From contig NZ_KZ304970.1 in assembly GCF_002723615.1 (NCBI RefSeq), positions 12,837 to 54,993 on the forward strand: 42,157 nucleotides of DNA, in the 5' to 3' direction. Positions 25,093 to 34,032 of this stretch are shown in pieces; the stretch's first letter is position 1; each line of letters opens with the position of its first letter. The stretch is from Limimaricola cinnabarinus (lineage in GTDB: Bacteria; Pseudomonadota; Alphaproteobacteria; Rhodobacterales; Rhodobacteraceae). Under the pieces are notes generated by a model, which was not told the DNA's origin, made no database searches, and saw only the letters and a list, made by a program, of their open reading frames with translations. Made by a program: the position numbers and the translations under genes.

Positions 25093-25117
25093 ATTGCGGC
25101 AGAAATTCTGCCGCAAT
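25093..25117. promoter_or_regulatory. Perfect 25-bp palindrome upstream of the Ala-rich protein gene
   Basis: ATTGCGGCAGAA-A-TTCTGCCGCAAT has 12-bp arms around one base and lies 44 bases before the ATG at 25161. There is no U-tract, and the region between this gene and the thiolase is the only AT-containing gap here. That suggests a dimeric repressor or activator operator more than a terminator. Confidence 0.55.
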
Positions 25118-25160
25118 CCGAGCCTCATTTGAGCGGACACGCACCCACAAGAGGTTCGAC

Positions 25161-25904
25161 ATGCCACTCTCTTTCAATACCGCCGGCTCCCGCATCGACT
25201 GGAAGGCCGCGTTCTCCGCGCTGATGGAGGCGCACAAGGCCAAGGCCGGAAAAGGCGCTGAGCAACCGGCGCCGGATCGGAACAAGGCGCCCGAAACGGC
25301 ATCCAGGGCCGAACCGGCCATCCGCATCGAGATCTCCGAGGCGGCGCGAAAAAGCGCCGCGCCGGAGGCCGCGAAGGCGGTTCTTGCCACGGCCAAGGCA
25401 GCCACAGACCCCGCCGCCGTCCCTCCAAGCGCCGATGCGGTCGCCGCCAAGGCGGGCGCGGCCGTGGCCGAGGCGACCGATGCCGCCGTGAAAGGCGCCG
25501 AGACGGTGACCGCCAGCGCGGACATGGCCGTGACCGGGACGACCGCCGCTGCCGTGCAAGGGGCCGAAGCGGGGGCTGCCAAGGCCGACGCAGACGCGCC
25601 GCAGGCCACGAAGCAAGACGCGCCCGATGCCGCGACACAAGCCCCGAAGACCGCCGAAGACACCGCGCCCGAAGAGGCCGAGATGTCGGATGTCGCCGCC
25701 GCGCGCGCCGCGGCGATCCGGTTGCAGGAGACGAGCCGCCAGCAAAGCCTCGTCACCGCGATCGGTGCCGCCTCCGAGGGGGGCGGCCTTGCGCCGATCG
25801 CGCTGCAAAGCGCCACGCGGGCCGGGGCCGCCTACGAGGCCAGCGCCGCCGCCCCGGCCCTGGCCGAGAGTTCGGCCAGGGCGGGCACCGACACCGCCGC
25901 CTGA
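25161..25904 (+). CDS. Ala/Lys/Glu-rich low-complexity protein, unknown function
   Basis: 247 residues, about one third alanine, without signal peptide or membrane helix. The N-terminus (SFNTAGSRIDWKAAFSALMEAHKAK) and C-terminus (AARAAAIRLQETSRQQSLVTAIGAASEGGGLAPIALQSATRAG) look more ordered. The middle is repeated Ala-Lys-Ala-Glu units, probably helical or disordered. I recognise no family. A GAGG ribosome-binding site precedes the ATG, a strong palindrome lies upstream and a terminator follows, so it is a stand-alone transcription unit. Confidence 0.75.
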   Translation: MPLSFNTAGSRIDWKAAFSALMEAHKAKAGKGAEQPAPDRNKAPETASRAEPAIRIEISEAARKSAAPEAAKAVLATAKAATDPAAVPPSADAVAAKAGAAVAEATDAAVKGAETVTASADMAVTGTTAAAVQGAEAGAAKADADAPQATKQDAPDAATQAPKTAEDTAPEEAEMSDVAAARAAAIRLQETSRQQSLVTAIGAASEGGGLAPIALQSATRAGAAYEASAAAPALAESSARAGTDTAA

Positions 25905-25908
25905 CGAA

Positions 25909-25941
25909 AACCGGGCCGGGGTGCAGCACCCCGGCCCGGTT
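25909..25941. terminator. Bidirectional terminator between the Ala-rich gene and aceA
   Basis: AACCGGGCCGGGGTGC-A-GCACCCCGGCCCGGTT has perfect 16-bp arms. On the reverse strand it is followed by TTTTCGTC, a fair U-tract for transcripts ending aceA; on the forward strand it is followed by CTCCTTG only. Confidence 0.75.
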
Positions 25942-25980
25942 CTCCTTGCCCCGCCGGTCAGGCCCGACCGGCGGATGCTC

Positions 25981-27609
25981 TCATTCGGCCGCGAACTGGT
26001 TCATCGTGTTGGCGTGGCCGCCCGCCTTGAGCGCGCGATCGCCGCCGACCATGACCTTGAAGCTGTCGCCCAGATCCGAGCCGACCTCGTGCTGGTGCTT
26101 CACCGCCGAGATGCCGCGGCGGATTTCCTCGCGCTGCACGGTGGCGACATAGGCCAGCATCCGGTCCTCGCCGAAATAGCCGCGCGACAGCTCGTCCACC
26201 GATTTGGCGGTAAGGTGGAAGGTCGGCAGGGTGATCAGGTTGTGGAACACGCCCGCCTTGGTCGAGATGTCGTATTGGAACCGCTTGAGCCGGGCATCGG
26301 CCTCGCGGCCCAGATCGGTCTCGTCGAACTCGGCCTTCATGAGCTGGGTGCCATCCGGGTAATCGGCTTCGGCGATCTTGCCGGCCTCGATCCAGTCGGC
26401 CCGGACCTGCTTGCGCAGGTTCAGCGTCCAGTTGAAGGAGGGCGAGTTGTTGTAGACCAGCTTGGCGTGGGGCGCCTTTTGGCGGATCTCCTCGACCATG
26501 CCCGCGATCTCGGCGACGTTGGGGGTATCGGTCTCGATCCAGATCAGGTCCGCGCCGCCATCATTGAGCGAGGCCACGCAATCCTCGATCACCCGCGCCC
26601 GGCCGGTGCCCTCCTTGAAGCGCACGAGACCGTTGGGAAGCCGCGCGGGCTTGGCCCAGCCGCCGTCGCGCCACATGGCGATCTCGCCTTCGGTCGGCTG
26701 CCCGTCGAAGCTCTCGGTCTCGATCCACTTGAGGTATTCGGCGGCATGGTCGCCGGGGGCCTGGCTCACCGGGAGCTTCTGGGTCAGCCCCGCGCCGAGG
26801 CTGTCGGTGCGCGCGACGATCACGCCTTCGGTGACGCCCAGCTCCTCGAAGGCCATGCGGCAGGCGCGCAGCTTTTCGATGAAATCCTCGCGCGGGACGG
26901 TGACCTTGCCGTCCTGGTGGCCGCATTGCTTGGCATCCGAGACCTGGTTCTCGATCTGCAGGCAGCAGGCGCCCGCCTTGATCAGCTCCTTGGCGAGCAG
27001 GTAGGTCGCGTGCTCGTTGCCGAAGCCCGCATCGATATCGGCGACGATCGGGACGACATGGCTTTCAAAGCTGTCGATCGCGGTGACGGCCTCGCGCTCG
27101 GCCTCGGCGTCGCCTGCCTCGCGCGCCTTGTCGAGCGCGCGGAACAGGTCGTTGAGCTCGACCTCGTCGGCCTGCCTCAGCGAGACGTAGATCTCCTCGA
27201 TGAGATCAGCGACGGCGGTCTTTTCGTGCATCGACTGGTCGGGCAGGTGGCCCCAGCGGTTGCGCAGACCCGCGACCATCCAGCCCGAGAGATAGACGTA
27301 AGCCCCCTTGGTGGTGCCGCGCAGGCGCTTGACCGAGCGGATCATCTGCTGGGCGTGAAAGCCCGACCAGCAGCCCAGGGACTGGGTGAAATGCTCGGGG
27401 TCGACGTCATAGGCGGCCATGTCGGCGCGCATGACCTTCGCCATGTCGCGGGCGATGTCGAGATGGGTGTTGTAGGTGTTCTGCATCTGAAGCTGCAGGA
27501 TGTCGTCTATGCCGATGCCGCCCGCGGCGGCGCCGTCGGGAAAGCGCGACTGCAGCGCGGCGCGGCGCTCGGCATAGCTCTTGCGGGCGGGAGGGGTCAT
27601 GTCGGTCAT
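25981..27609 (-). CDS. aceA: Isocitrate lyase
   Basis: A 542-residue isocitrate lyase (EC 4.1.3.1) of the longer bacterial subgroup. The catalytic cysteine motif is KQCGH at 227-231, with DIDAGFG at 191-197 and the downstream VYNNSPSFNW loop. It splits isocitrate into glyoxylate and succinate, allowing growth on acetate or fatty acids. MTDMTPP was chosen as the start because upstream in-frame codons overlap a non-coding stretch. The gene follows the malate synthase homologue on the same strand after about 66 bases and is probably co-transcribed from the promoter shared with the divergent RamB-like regulator. Many Rhodobacteraceae use the ethylmalonyl-CoA route instead, so aceA is a distinguishing trait. 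Confidence 0.96.
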   Translation of the reverse strand: MTDMTPPARKSYAERRAALQSRFPDGAAAGGIGIDDILQLQMQNTYNTHLDIARDMAKVMRADMAAYDVDPEHFTQSLGCWSGFHAQQMIRSVKRLRGTTKGAYVYLSGWMVAGLRNRWGHLPDQSMHEKTAVADLIEEIYVSLRQADEVELNDLFRALDKAREAGDAEAEREAVTAIDSFESHVVPIVADIDAGFGNEHATYLLAKELIKAGACCLQIENQVSDAKQCGHQDGKVTVPREDFIEKLRACRMAFEELGVTEGVIVARTDSLGAGLTQKLPVSQAPGDHAAEYLKWIETESFDGQPTEGEIAMWRDGGWAKPARLPNGLVRFKEGTGRARVIEDCVASLNDGGADLIWIETDTPNVAEIAGMVEEIRQKAPHAKLVYNNSPSFNWTLNLRKQVRADWIEAGKIAEADYPDGTQLMKAEFDETDLGREADARLKRFQYDISTKAGVFHNLITLPTFHLTAKSVDELSRGYFGEDRMLAYVATVQREEIRRGISAVKHQHEVGSDLGDSFKVMVGGDRALKAGGHANTMNQFAAE

Positions 27610-27675
27610 GGTGTTGGTCCTTGGTGGGGGTTCGAAGGAGGGGCGCGGGGGGCCTTTCGCCCCCCGCGCCATGGG

Positions 27676-29199
27676 TCAGTCGAGCGTGTCGAGCAGCGGG
27701 GCGGCGAGCCGGGCGACATGGTCGGGCTGCGGGGTGGCGCAGGCGGCCTCCTGCACGATCCGCGCGGCAGAGGCGTAGCGGCCGCGGTGGAAGCTGTGCG
27801 GGCCGAGCCATTCGACCAGCGCCACGATCTCCTCGTGGATCAGCTCGGCCAGCCAGTCGGCGGTCATGCGGCGGCTGTCGCCCGCCTCCATCTTGACCAT
27901 CGCGCCATGCGCCAGCCATTGGCCGAGCCGCGCGCGGGCCAGATCGGCGGAGGCGAGGCCGTGCAGCGCATCGTCGATCCGCACCGGCCCGCGCCCGGCG
28001 ATCCATGCGGCGAGCGCGCCGATGGCGACATGGACCGTGCCGCGCAGCCCGGCCTCGGTGACGGGGCCGGTATGGGGCTTCAGCAGCATCTCCGGGCTGA
28101 TGCGGAAATACTGGCGCGGGCGGCCGATCTGGTGGGACCCCGGCAGGGCGCGGCTGACGGCCTCGCGGGCGGGGTCGATCCGCTCAGGCGCGGTGAGCCA
28201 GAGCCCGTCGCAGCCCTCGTCGAGCGGGCGGCGCAGATCGCCCGGATCGGCGCTGTCGGGCGCTTCGGCGATGGCATGGGTGCCCCGGCGATGCGCGACC
28301 TTGACCATGCGCGCGGCGCAGGTGCCCAGGAAGGCGGCCTCGGGGTCGAGCCTTGCGGGCAGGACCGCCTCGGCATGGGCGCGCATCAGCCGCAGGTAGG
28401 AGGCGGTGAGCGGCGCGCGGCGCAGCGTCAGCCCGAGCGCGCGGTCCTGCAGCTCCGACAGGATCTCGTCCATCTCGAAGCCCGCATTGACGCTTTCGAT
28501 CGAGGCCTCGGCGCGGATCGTGCCGGTGTCGAGCCCCGTGCGCTCTTCGACGAGCCGCAGGATCTCGGCCCAGAGCCGCGCCTCGCGGTGGCTGTCGATG
28601 CCGCCGAGTTGCAGCCATGGCCCCATGCCGCGCTCCGCGAGCGGTGCGGCGAGATGGGTGGCGATGAGCGCCATGTCGAACAGCCCCGCCGAAACCGGGT
28701 GCCCGCCGATCAGGAGCGCCGGCTCGTCGCGCTCCAGCGGGCGCGGACGGATCAGCATTGGCGTGGCCTCGTCCTGCATCTCGGTCAGCGCGGCGATGCC
28801 GGCGACGAGATTGGCAAAGCCGGGTGCCGTGGTCTCGTCGAGATCGACGAGCAGCGTCGTGGCGCCGCTGTCGCGGGCCATGGCCAGCGCCCCGGCCTCG
28901 GCGGCGGTGGCAAGGCCGACGCGCCGGTCGCGCAGGCCTTCGGGCGCGGGGGCGCAGCTCCACATGCCCTTGCGGATATGGGCCGTGTCTTCGAGGTAGT
29001 CGGGCATGCGGCCCGCATCGGCGCACTCCTGACGCCGTTCGCGGGCGACGGAAAGCGCCTGCATCTTGGGGCCGAAGCGGGTCTGAAGTTCGGCGGCCAG
29101 CGCCAGCGCGTCGTCGGTCAGGACGCGGGAAGCGCCGGGCACGTCGCGCAGCAGGACCGGCTTCGGGGCTGCGGGGGCGGGGACGAGATCGAGAGACAT
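27676..29199 (-). CDS. Malate synthase A-like protein with degenerate active site
   Basis: 507 residues, colinear with malate synthase A: LLVDLDETTAPGFANLVAG, LIRPRPLERDEP..LLIGGHPVSAGLFDMAL, GMGPWLQLGGIDSHREARLW, ASIESVNAGFEMDEILSEL, and a C-terminal VTEAGLRGTVHVAIGALAAWI..GRGPVRI. Arg151 and Glu235, matching the catalytic Arg and one metal ligand, are kept. The family signature GLNxGxWDYIF is replaced by GLTLRRAPLTASY (256-268), losing the metal-binding Asp. The C-terminal EDAATAEISR-type motif with the catalytic Asp reads HGLASADLAR. Malate synthase activity is therefore doubtful although the gene is intact and sits with aceA. An AGGAAGG ribosome-binding site precedes the ATG. Confidence 0.82.
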   Translation of the reverse strand: MSLDLVPAPAAPKPVLLRDVPGASRVLTDDALALAAELQTRFGPKMQALSVARERRQECADAGRMPDYLEDTAHIRKGMWSCAPAPEGLRDRRVGLATAAEAGALAMARDSGATTLLVDLDETTAPGFANLVAGIAALTEMQDEATPMLIRPRPLERDEPALLIGGHPVSAGLFDMALIATHLAAPLAERGMGPWLQLGGIDSHREARLWAEILRLVEERTGLDTGTIRAEASIESVNAGFEMDEILSELQDRALGLTLRRAPLTASYLRLMRAHAEAVLPARLDPEAAFLGTCAARMVKVAHRRGTHAIAEAPDSADPGDLRRPLDEGCDGLWLTAPERIDPAREAVSRALPGSHQIGRPRQYFRISPEMLLKPHTGPVTEAGLRGTVHVAIGALAAWIAGRGPVRIDDALHGLASADLARARLGQWLAHGAMVKMEAGDSRRMTADWLAELIHEEIVALVEWLGPHSFHRGRYASAARIVQEAACATPQPDHVARLAAPLLDTLD

Positions 29200-29317
29200 C
29201 TGCGTGACCTTCCTGTTGGCGACGCCGGTGGGAGAGTGTGGCGCCTGTTCTGTCTGTAAGGTTAGTATGGTCATATCGCAGTTGCAGCATAATTTTGTTG
29301 CGAGTGGGTAATCATGT

Positions 29318-29338
29318 AAGTTATGTAAGCCATAACTT
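29318..29338. promoter_or_regulatory. Inverted repeat in the aceB-like/RamB-like divergent promoter
   Basis: AAGTTATG-TAAGC-CATAACTT, a perfect 8-bp inverted repeat in the AT-rich region (29260-29360) between the divergent genes. It is a good candidate operator for the adjacent regulator. Confidence 0.6.
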
Positions 29339-29348
29339 TGAAACTTTG
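29334..29348. promoter_or_regulatory. Tandem AACTTTG motif resembling RamB sites
   Basis: AACTTTG is repeated at 29334-29340 and 29342-29348 (8-bp period), partly overlapping the inverted repeat. RamB of Corynebacterium binds AACTTTGCAAA-like sequences ahead of aceA and aceB; the half-site resemblance is visible, its function here inferred. Confidence 0.5.
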
Positions 29349-29359
29349 TTAGGTATGAT

Positions 29360-30796
29360 ATGGGCGACCGCGGTGAGAAGCTGCTGATCGGCCCCCGGCT
29401 CAAGGCGCTGCGGGTCTCACTCGGCCTGACGCAGGCGCAGATGGCCGGGCGGCTCGGGGTCTCATCGAGCTACGTGACCCTGATGGAGGGCAACCAGCGC
29501 CCGGCCTCGGCCAAGCTCCTGATGCGGCTGGCCGAGGCCTTCGACATCAATGTGAGCGAACTTGCGCCCGAGACCGACGCGCAGCTCGCCGCCGATCTCG
29601 CCGCCGCGCTGAAGGACCCCGCGCTGGAGGCCAGCATCGGCCGGGTCGAGCTCGAACAGGCGCTTTTGGCCGCGCCGAACGTCGCCGCGGCGCTGGTGCG
29701 GCTGCACGACCGCTACCGCCAGCTCGTCCTGTCGCGCCAGTCCGACAGCAACCCGCTGGCGGATCGCGACAAGGTCGAGGTGCTGGAGGAGGGCAGCCGG
29801 GCGGTGCAGGCGGTGCGGGCCTGGCTGTTCGAGCGGCGCAACCATGTCGATGCGCTCGACCGCGCCGCCGAGACCATGGCCGAGGAGATGAAGCTGCACC
29901 GGAGCGAGCCGCACACCGCGCTGACCGAGCGGCTGCACGATCATGGCATCCGGGTGCGCATCCTGCCCTCCGAGGTGATGGCGGGGCGCTTGCGCCAGCA
30001 TGTCGCGCATCGCGGCGAGCTGCGCCTGTCGGAGCTCCTGGGCCAATCGAGCCGCCGCTTCCAGATGGCGGTGCTGCTGGCGCGGCTGGAGCGCGGGCAG
30101 GAGATCGCCGACGAGCTCGCGGCTTCGGGGCTGAGCGATCCTTCGGCGCTGGCGCTGGCGCGGGTGACGCTGGCCAACTACTTCGCCGCGGCGCTGCTGA
30201 TGCCTTACGGGCGCTTTCTCGCCGCCTGCGAAAGCGCGCGCTACGACGTGGAGCTTCTCAGCCACCGCTTCGGCACCAGCTACGAGCAGGTGGCGCACCG
30301 GCTGACCACCTTGCAGCGCGAGGGCGCGCGCGGCATCCCCTTCTTCTTCGTGCGGGTCGATCAGGCGGGCAACATCTCCAAGCGGTTCAGCGCCGGACGC
30401 TTTCCCTTTTCCTCCTTCGGCGGCACCTGCCCCTTGTGGAACATCCACGCCGCCTTCGAGGCGCCCGACCGGGTGCAGACGCAAGTGATCTCCATGCCCG
30501 ACGGCGCGTGGTATCTCTCCATCGCCCGCACCGTGACGCGGCACGGCGGCACGCTGGGCCAGACCGCGACGCGGCTGGCCATCGGGCTGGGCTGCGACGT
30601 CGCCTATGCGCCGCGGCTGGCCCATGCCGAGGGGCTCGACCTCGACCGGATCACCCCGACCGGCATCGGCATCAACTGCTATCTGTGCGAACGCCCCCAC
30701 TGCGCCAGCCGCGCCCACGCGCCGGTCAATCGCAGGCTGGAGATCGACGAGAGCGAGCGGGGGTTGGCGATTTACCGGTTCGAGGGGGAGAGGTGA
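29360..30796 (+). CDS. RamB/ScfR-like XRE-family regulator
   Basis: 478 residues. An N-terminal XRE helix-turn-helix (about 11-66, LKALRVSLGLTQAQMAGRLGVSSSYVTLMEGNQR) is followed by an ImmA/IrrE-like region and the C-terminal domain of short-chain fatty acyl regulators, with GIPFFFVRVDQAGNISKRFS, GGTCPLWNIHAAF and the cysteine cluster INCYLCERPHC. Known relatives (RamB, PrpR-type) sense acyl-CoA or propionyl/acetyl status and control the glyoxylate or methylcitrate genes. Divergence from the aceB-like/aceA pair fits that role. The start has only a weak AGG ribosome-binding site and a TATGAT immediately upstream. Confidence 0.9.
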   Translation: MGDRGEKLLIGPRLKALRVSLGLTQAQMAGRLGVSSSYVTLMEGNQRPASAKLLMRLAEAFDINVSELAPETDAQLAADLAAALKDPALEASIGRVELEQALLAAPNVAAALVRLHDRYRQLVLSRQSDSNPLADRDKVEVLEEGSRAVQAVRAWLFERRNHVDALDRAAETMAEEMKLHRSEPHTALTERLHDHGIRVRILPSEVMAGRLRQHVAHRGELRLSELLGQSSRRFQMAVLLARLERGQEIADELAASGLSDPSALALARVTLANYFAAALLMPYGRFLAACESARYDVELLSHRFGTSYEQVAHRLTTLQREGARGIPFFFVRVDQAGNISKRFSAGRFPFSSFGGTCPLWNIHAAFEAPDRVQTQVISMPDGAWYLSIARTVTRHGGTLGQTATRLAIGLGCDVAYAPRLAHAEGLDLDRITPTGIGINCYLCERPHCASRAHAPVNRRLEIDESERGLAIYRFEGER

Positions 30797-30902
30797 GGGG
30801 GGCTGCGTGGGGCAGTCAGAGAGTTGCCGGGCAATTCCTCGAGGGCGTTGTCTCGATGGTCGGCTGTGCGGACGAAGCTGCCGTTTGAGCAGCGAGACCG
30901 CG

Positions 30903-31376
30903 TCACCCTTTCAAGCGCATGCGCGCTTCACTCCGACGTCCCGTAGCAGGAACAAGCTCGGATGCCTTTCCCAAACCGAAGGGCGGCATCCCGGAATATA
31001 CGGCCTCGTATTGTCCGGCCTTCACTTGATAGGTCTCGTGCCAAATCCCGACGTCGTCCCGGCTGTTCTTCATGCGGTTGTTGAAGGCGCTCCACGCAGG
31101 AAAATGCGCATGCTCCCTGGAGCGGGCATAGGCTTCGAGATGATCGAAACTGCGCCAATACTGGACGATCACGCCCATACTCAGGCCGGTATGTCCCAAA
31201 AAGCCAGTCTCGTTCGAAGGGAGGGCATCAAGCTCTTTCAACATCTTTGGCATGCCGGTGATAGCTGGCAACCATTTATGAAGTTTCCACGGCTTATTGA
31301 TCCGTATGCCTATCAGAAAGACTACAAAGTCACCTTCAATATGGGCCGCCAATCTTTCGCTGCTCACTCTTGCCAT
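30903..31376 (-). CDS. DUF4188 (monooxygenase-like) protein
   Basis: 157 residues matching the DUF4188 pattern: [38 protein letters not shown], then [35 protein letters not shown] and [29 protein letters not shown]. The fold is expected to be a dimeric alpha/beta barrel related to heme-degrading or antibiotic monooxygenases; the function is unknown. I chose the ATG with an AAAGG ribosome-binding site; an ATG 20 codons upstream is less likely. Codon use is less GC-extreme than in neighbours, and the flanks are gene-poor, so recent acquisition is possible. Confidence 0.85.
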   Translation of the reverse strand: MARVSSERLAAHIEGDFVVFLIGIRINKPWKLHKWLPAITGMPKMLKELDALPSNETGFLGHTGLSMGVIVQYWRSFDHLEAYARSREHAHFPAWSAFNNRMKNSRDDVGIWHETYQVKAGQYEAVYSGMPPFGLGKASELVPATGRRSEARMRLKG

Positions 31377-31632
31377 GGCTCTGGACCTTTGGGCTGACTT
31401 CAGATCAACGAGGTTGCGCAGAACCGAATAGGCCATGCAAATGATTTGTCCCAACCGCCGTTGACCAGACGATATGGGCCCGGAGCGGTCATTGCAGACA
31501 TGTCGGCGCAGCCCGACCTGCAACACGTCCGGTAAGCCCCCCAACACCCCTGCCGTGGCGGCAGAGCTTGCAAGATGCCGCATCGAGCATAGACTCGGAG
31601 CTTGCCCGCGCCCCCCCCCGAAAGGACCTCCC

Positions 31633-32817
31633 ATGACCCGTTTCCTGCAAGACATCGAAAGCCGCCTTTCGGAGATCCGCGAGGAGGGGCTGTGGAAGAC
31701 CGAGCGCGAGATCACTTCGCCGCAGGGCGGGCGGGTGGACCTGTCGGGCCGCGAGGTCATCAACCTGTGCGCCAACAACTATCTCGGCCTCGCCGATCAC
31801 CCCGACCTGATCCATGCCGCCAAGGCATCGCTCGACCGGCACGGCTACGGCATGGCCTCGGTGCGCTTCATCTGCGGCACGCAGGACCTGCATCGCAAAC
31901 TGGAGACGCGCCTCGCCGAATATCTCGGCCATGACGACACGATCCTCTTCGCCGCCTGCTTCGACGCCAATGGCGCGCTGTTCGAGCCGCTTCTCGGGCC
32001 GGAGGACGCGGTGATCTCGGACGCGCTCAACCACGCCTCGATCATCGACGGCATCCGCCTGTGCAAGGCCAGGCGCTACCGCTTTGCCAATTCCGACATG
32101 GAGGATCTGGAGGCCAAGCTCCGGGAGGCCCGCGAGGCCGGGGCGCGGCATGTGATGATCGCCACCGACGGCGTGTTTTCGATGGATGGCTACCTCGCCC
32201 GGCTCGACGAGATCCGCGCGCTCGCGGACAAGTACGAGGCGCTGATGATGGTGGATGACTGCCACGCCACCGGCTTCATGGGGCCCAAGGGGGCGGGCAC
32301 GCCTGCGCATTTCGGCGTCAAGGCCGACCTGCTGACCGGCACGCTGGGCAAGGCGCTTGGCGGCGCGATCGGCGGCTATATCGCCGGGCCGCAGCCCGTC
32401 ATCGACCTTTTGCGCCAGCGGGCGCGGCCCTATCTCTTTTCCAACGCGCTGCCGCCGATGGTCTGCGCCGCGGGGCTCGAGGCGCTGCACCTGATCGAGC
32501 AGAGCGACGATCTGCGCGCGCGGCTCTTCGAGAATTCCGAGTACTGGCGCAAGGGTCTGACCGATCTGGGCTTCGAGATCTTGGCCGGCGAGCACCCGAT
32601 CATCCCCGTCATGCTGCACGACGCCAAGCTGGCGCAGAAGATGGCCGCACGGCTCGACGAGCTCGGCGTCTATGTCACCGCCTTCTTCTTTCCGGTCGTG
32701 CCCAAGGGCAAGGCGCGCATCCGCACGCAGATGAACGCGGCGCTCAGCCGAGAGGATCTCGACGCGGCGCTCGACGCCTTCGCCAAGGCGGGCCGCGAAC
32801 TGGGCGTGATCGAATGA
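31633..32817 (+). CDS. kbl: Glycine C-acetyltransferase (2-amino-3-ketobutyrate CoA ligase)
   Basis: A 394-residue PLP enzyme of the alpha-oxoamine synthase family (EC 2.3.1.29). It has the substrate loop [20 protein letters not shown] with the pyridine-nitrogen Asp and stacking His, and the Schiff-base Lys240 in [16 protein letters not shown]. It cleaves 2-amino-3-ketobutyrate with CoA to glycine and acetyl-CoA. The last four bases overlap the tdh start (ATGA), making a coupled operon for threonine degradation. Confidence 0.96.
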   Translation: MTRFLQDIESRLSEIREEGLWKTEREITSPQGGRVDLSGREVINLCANNYLGLADHPDLIHAAKASLDRHGYGMASVRFICGTQDLHRKLETRLAEYLGHDDTILFAACFDANGALFEPLLGPEDAVISDALNHASIIDGIRLCKARRYRFANSDMEDLEAKLREAREAGARHVMIATDGVFSMDGYLARLDEIRALADKYEALMMVDDCHATGFMGPKGAGTPAHFGVKADLLTGTLGKALGGAIGGYIAGPQPVIDLLRQRARPYLFSNALPPMVCAAGLEALHLIEQSDDLRARLFENSEYWRKGLTDLGFEILAGEHPIIPVMLHDAKLAQKMAARLDELGVYVTAFFFPVVPKGKARIRTQMNAALSREDLDAALDAFAKAGRELGVIE

Positions 32818-33866
32818 GCCGCCCCAACGGCATGACCGCGCTCGTGAAGGCCAAGCCCGAAGAGGGGCTGTGGCGCCAGACCGTGCCGGTGCCCGAGATC
32901 GGCCCCGACGACGTGCTGATCCGGGTCAACAAGACCGGCATCTGCGGCACCGACGTGCATATCTGGAACTGGGACGAGTGGGCGCAAGGCGCGGTGCCGG
33001 TGCCGCTGGTGACGGGCCATGAATTCGCGGGCGAGATCGTCGAGCTGGGGCGCAACGTGACCGATCTTTCGATCGGCCAGCGCTGTTCGGGCGAGGGGCA
33101 CCTGATCGGCAAGCAGTCGCGCCAGAGCCGGTCGGGCAAGTTCCACCTCGACCCCGAGACGCGCGGCATCGGCGTCAACGAGCCGGGCGCCTTTGCCGAA
33201 TATCTCCGGCTTCCGGCCTTCAACGTGGTGCCGCTGCCCGACGCGATCGACGACGAGATCGGCGCGATCCTCGACCCATTGGGCAACGCGGTGCATACCG
33301 CGCTGTCGTTCGACCTCGTGGGCGAGGACGTGCTGATCACCGGCGCGGGGCCGATCGGCATCATGGCGGCGGCCGTCGCGCGCCATGTCGGCGCGCGCCA
33401 TGTCGTCATCACCGACATCAACCCCGACCGCCTCGCGCTCGCCGCAAAGGTCGCCGACGTGGTGCCGGTCAACGTGGCCGAGGAGGACCTCGCCGAGGTG
33501 GTGCCGCGCCTCGGCATGAAGCAGGGCTTCGACATTGGGCTGGAGATGTCGGGCAATCAGCGCGCGCTCGACCAGATGGTCGAGCGACTAGTGATGGGCG
33601 GGCGGATCGCCATGCTGGGCATCCCGCCGGGCAAGAGCCCGGTCGACTGGAGCCGCATCGTCTTCAAGGCGATCACCATCAAGGGGGTCTACGGGCGCGA
33701 GATCTTCGAAACCTGGTACAAAATGATTGCCATGCTTGAGAACGGCCTCGATATCCGCGGCGTCATCACCCACCGGATGCCTGTGGACGATTATGTCGCG
33801 GGCTTCGAGGCGATGCGCGGCGGCGGCTCGGGCAAGGTTGTGCTCGACTGGACCGCCGGGCGCTGA
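32814..33866 (+). CDS. tdh: L-threonine 3-dehydrogenase
   Basis: A 350-residue zinc-type medium-chain dehydrogenase (EC 1.1.1.103). The catalytic zinc ligands Cys44, His69 and Glu70 are present in [10 protein letters not shown] and VTGHEFAGE, and the NAD-binding [10 protein letters not shown] motif is intact. It oxidises threonine to 2-amino-3-ketobutyrate, the substrate of Kbl. The structural-zinc lobe that in E. coli has four cysteines (CGHCRNC...C) reads [15 protein letters not shown] here, with no cysteine. The gene is otherwise full length and conserved. Confidence 0.94.
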   Translation: MSRPNGMTALVKAKPEEGLWRQTVPVPEIGPDDVLIRVNKTGICGTDVHIWNWDEWAQGAVPVPLVTGHEFAGEIVELGRNVTDLSIGQRCSGEGHLIGKQSRQSRSGKFHLDPETRGIGVNEPGAFAEYLRLPAFNVVPLPDAIDDEIGAILDPLGNAVHTALSFDLVGEDVLITGAGPIGIMAAAVARHVGARHVVITDINPDRLALAAKVADVVPVNVAEEDLAEVVPRLGMKQGFDIGLEMSGNQRALDQMVERLVMGGRIAMLGIPPGKSPVDWSRIVFKAITIKGVYGREIFETWYKMIAMLENGLDIRGVITHRMPVDDYVAGFEAMRGGGSGKVVLDWTAGR

Positions 33867-34032
33867 GCCCCGGCGGAGCCCATGCAGCGCATGCATGGCG
33901 GGTCTACGGCGGCGACGGGTTTTCATTCGCCGTTATCGCTACCAGTTAGGGGTCAACGACGCGGCGAATACGCGCCGCGCCGATCAGGCCCTGGGATTGG
34001 GCCGACACGGACCCGAAACAAGGACAACTGAC

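Noticed and set aside
25093-25117. The 25-bp palindrome as a terminator of the thiolase gene
   Set aside because: It is followed by no U-tract and lies 80 bases after the stop but close to the next start; an operator is the better reading.
25627-29259. A 1210-codon open frame on the forward strand across aceA and the malate synthase homologue
   Set aside because: It lies antisense to two clearly conserved proteins and consists of the His/Arg/Gly/Leu-rich shadow composition typical of GC-rich DNA.
31377-31632. A small gene between the DUF4188 gene and kbl
   Set aside because: Frames are short with no ribosome-binding site or recognisable motif; treated as intergenic.
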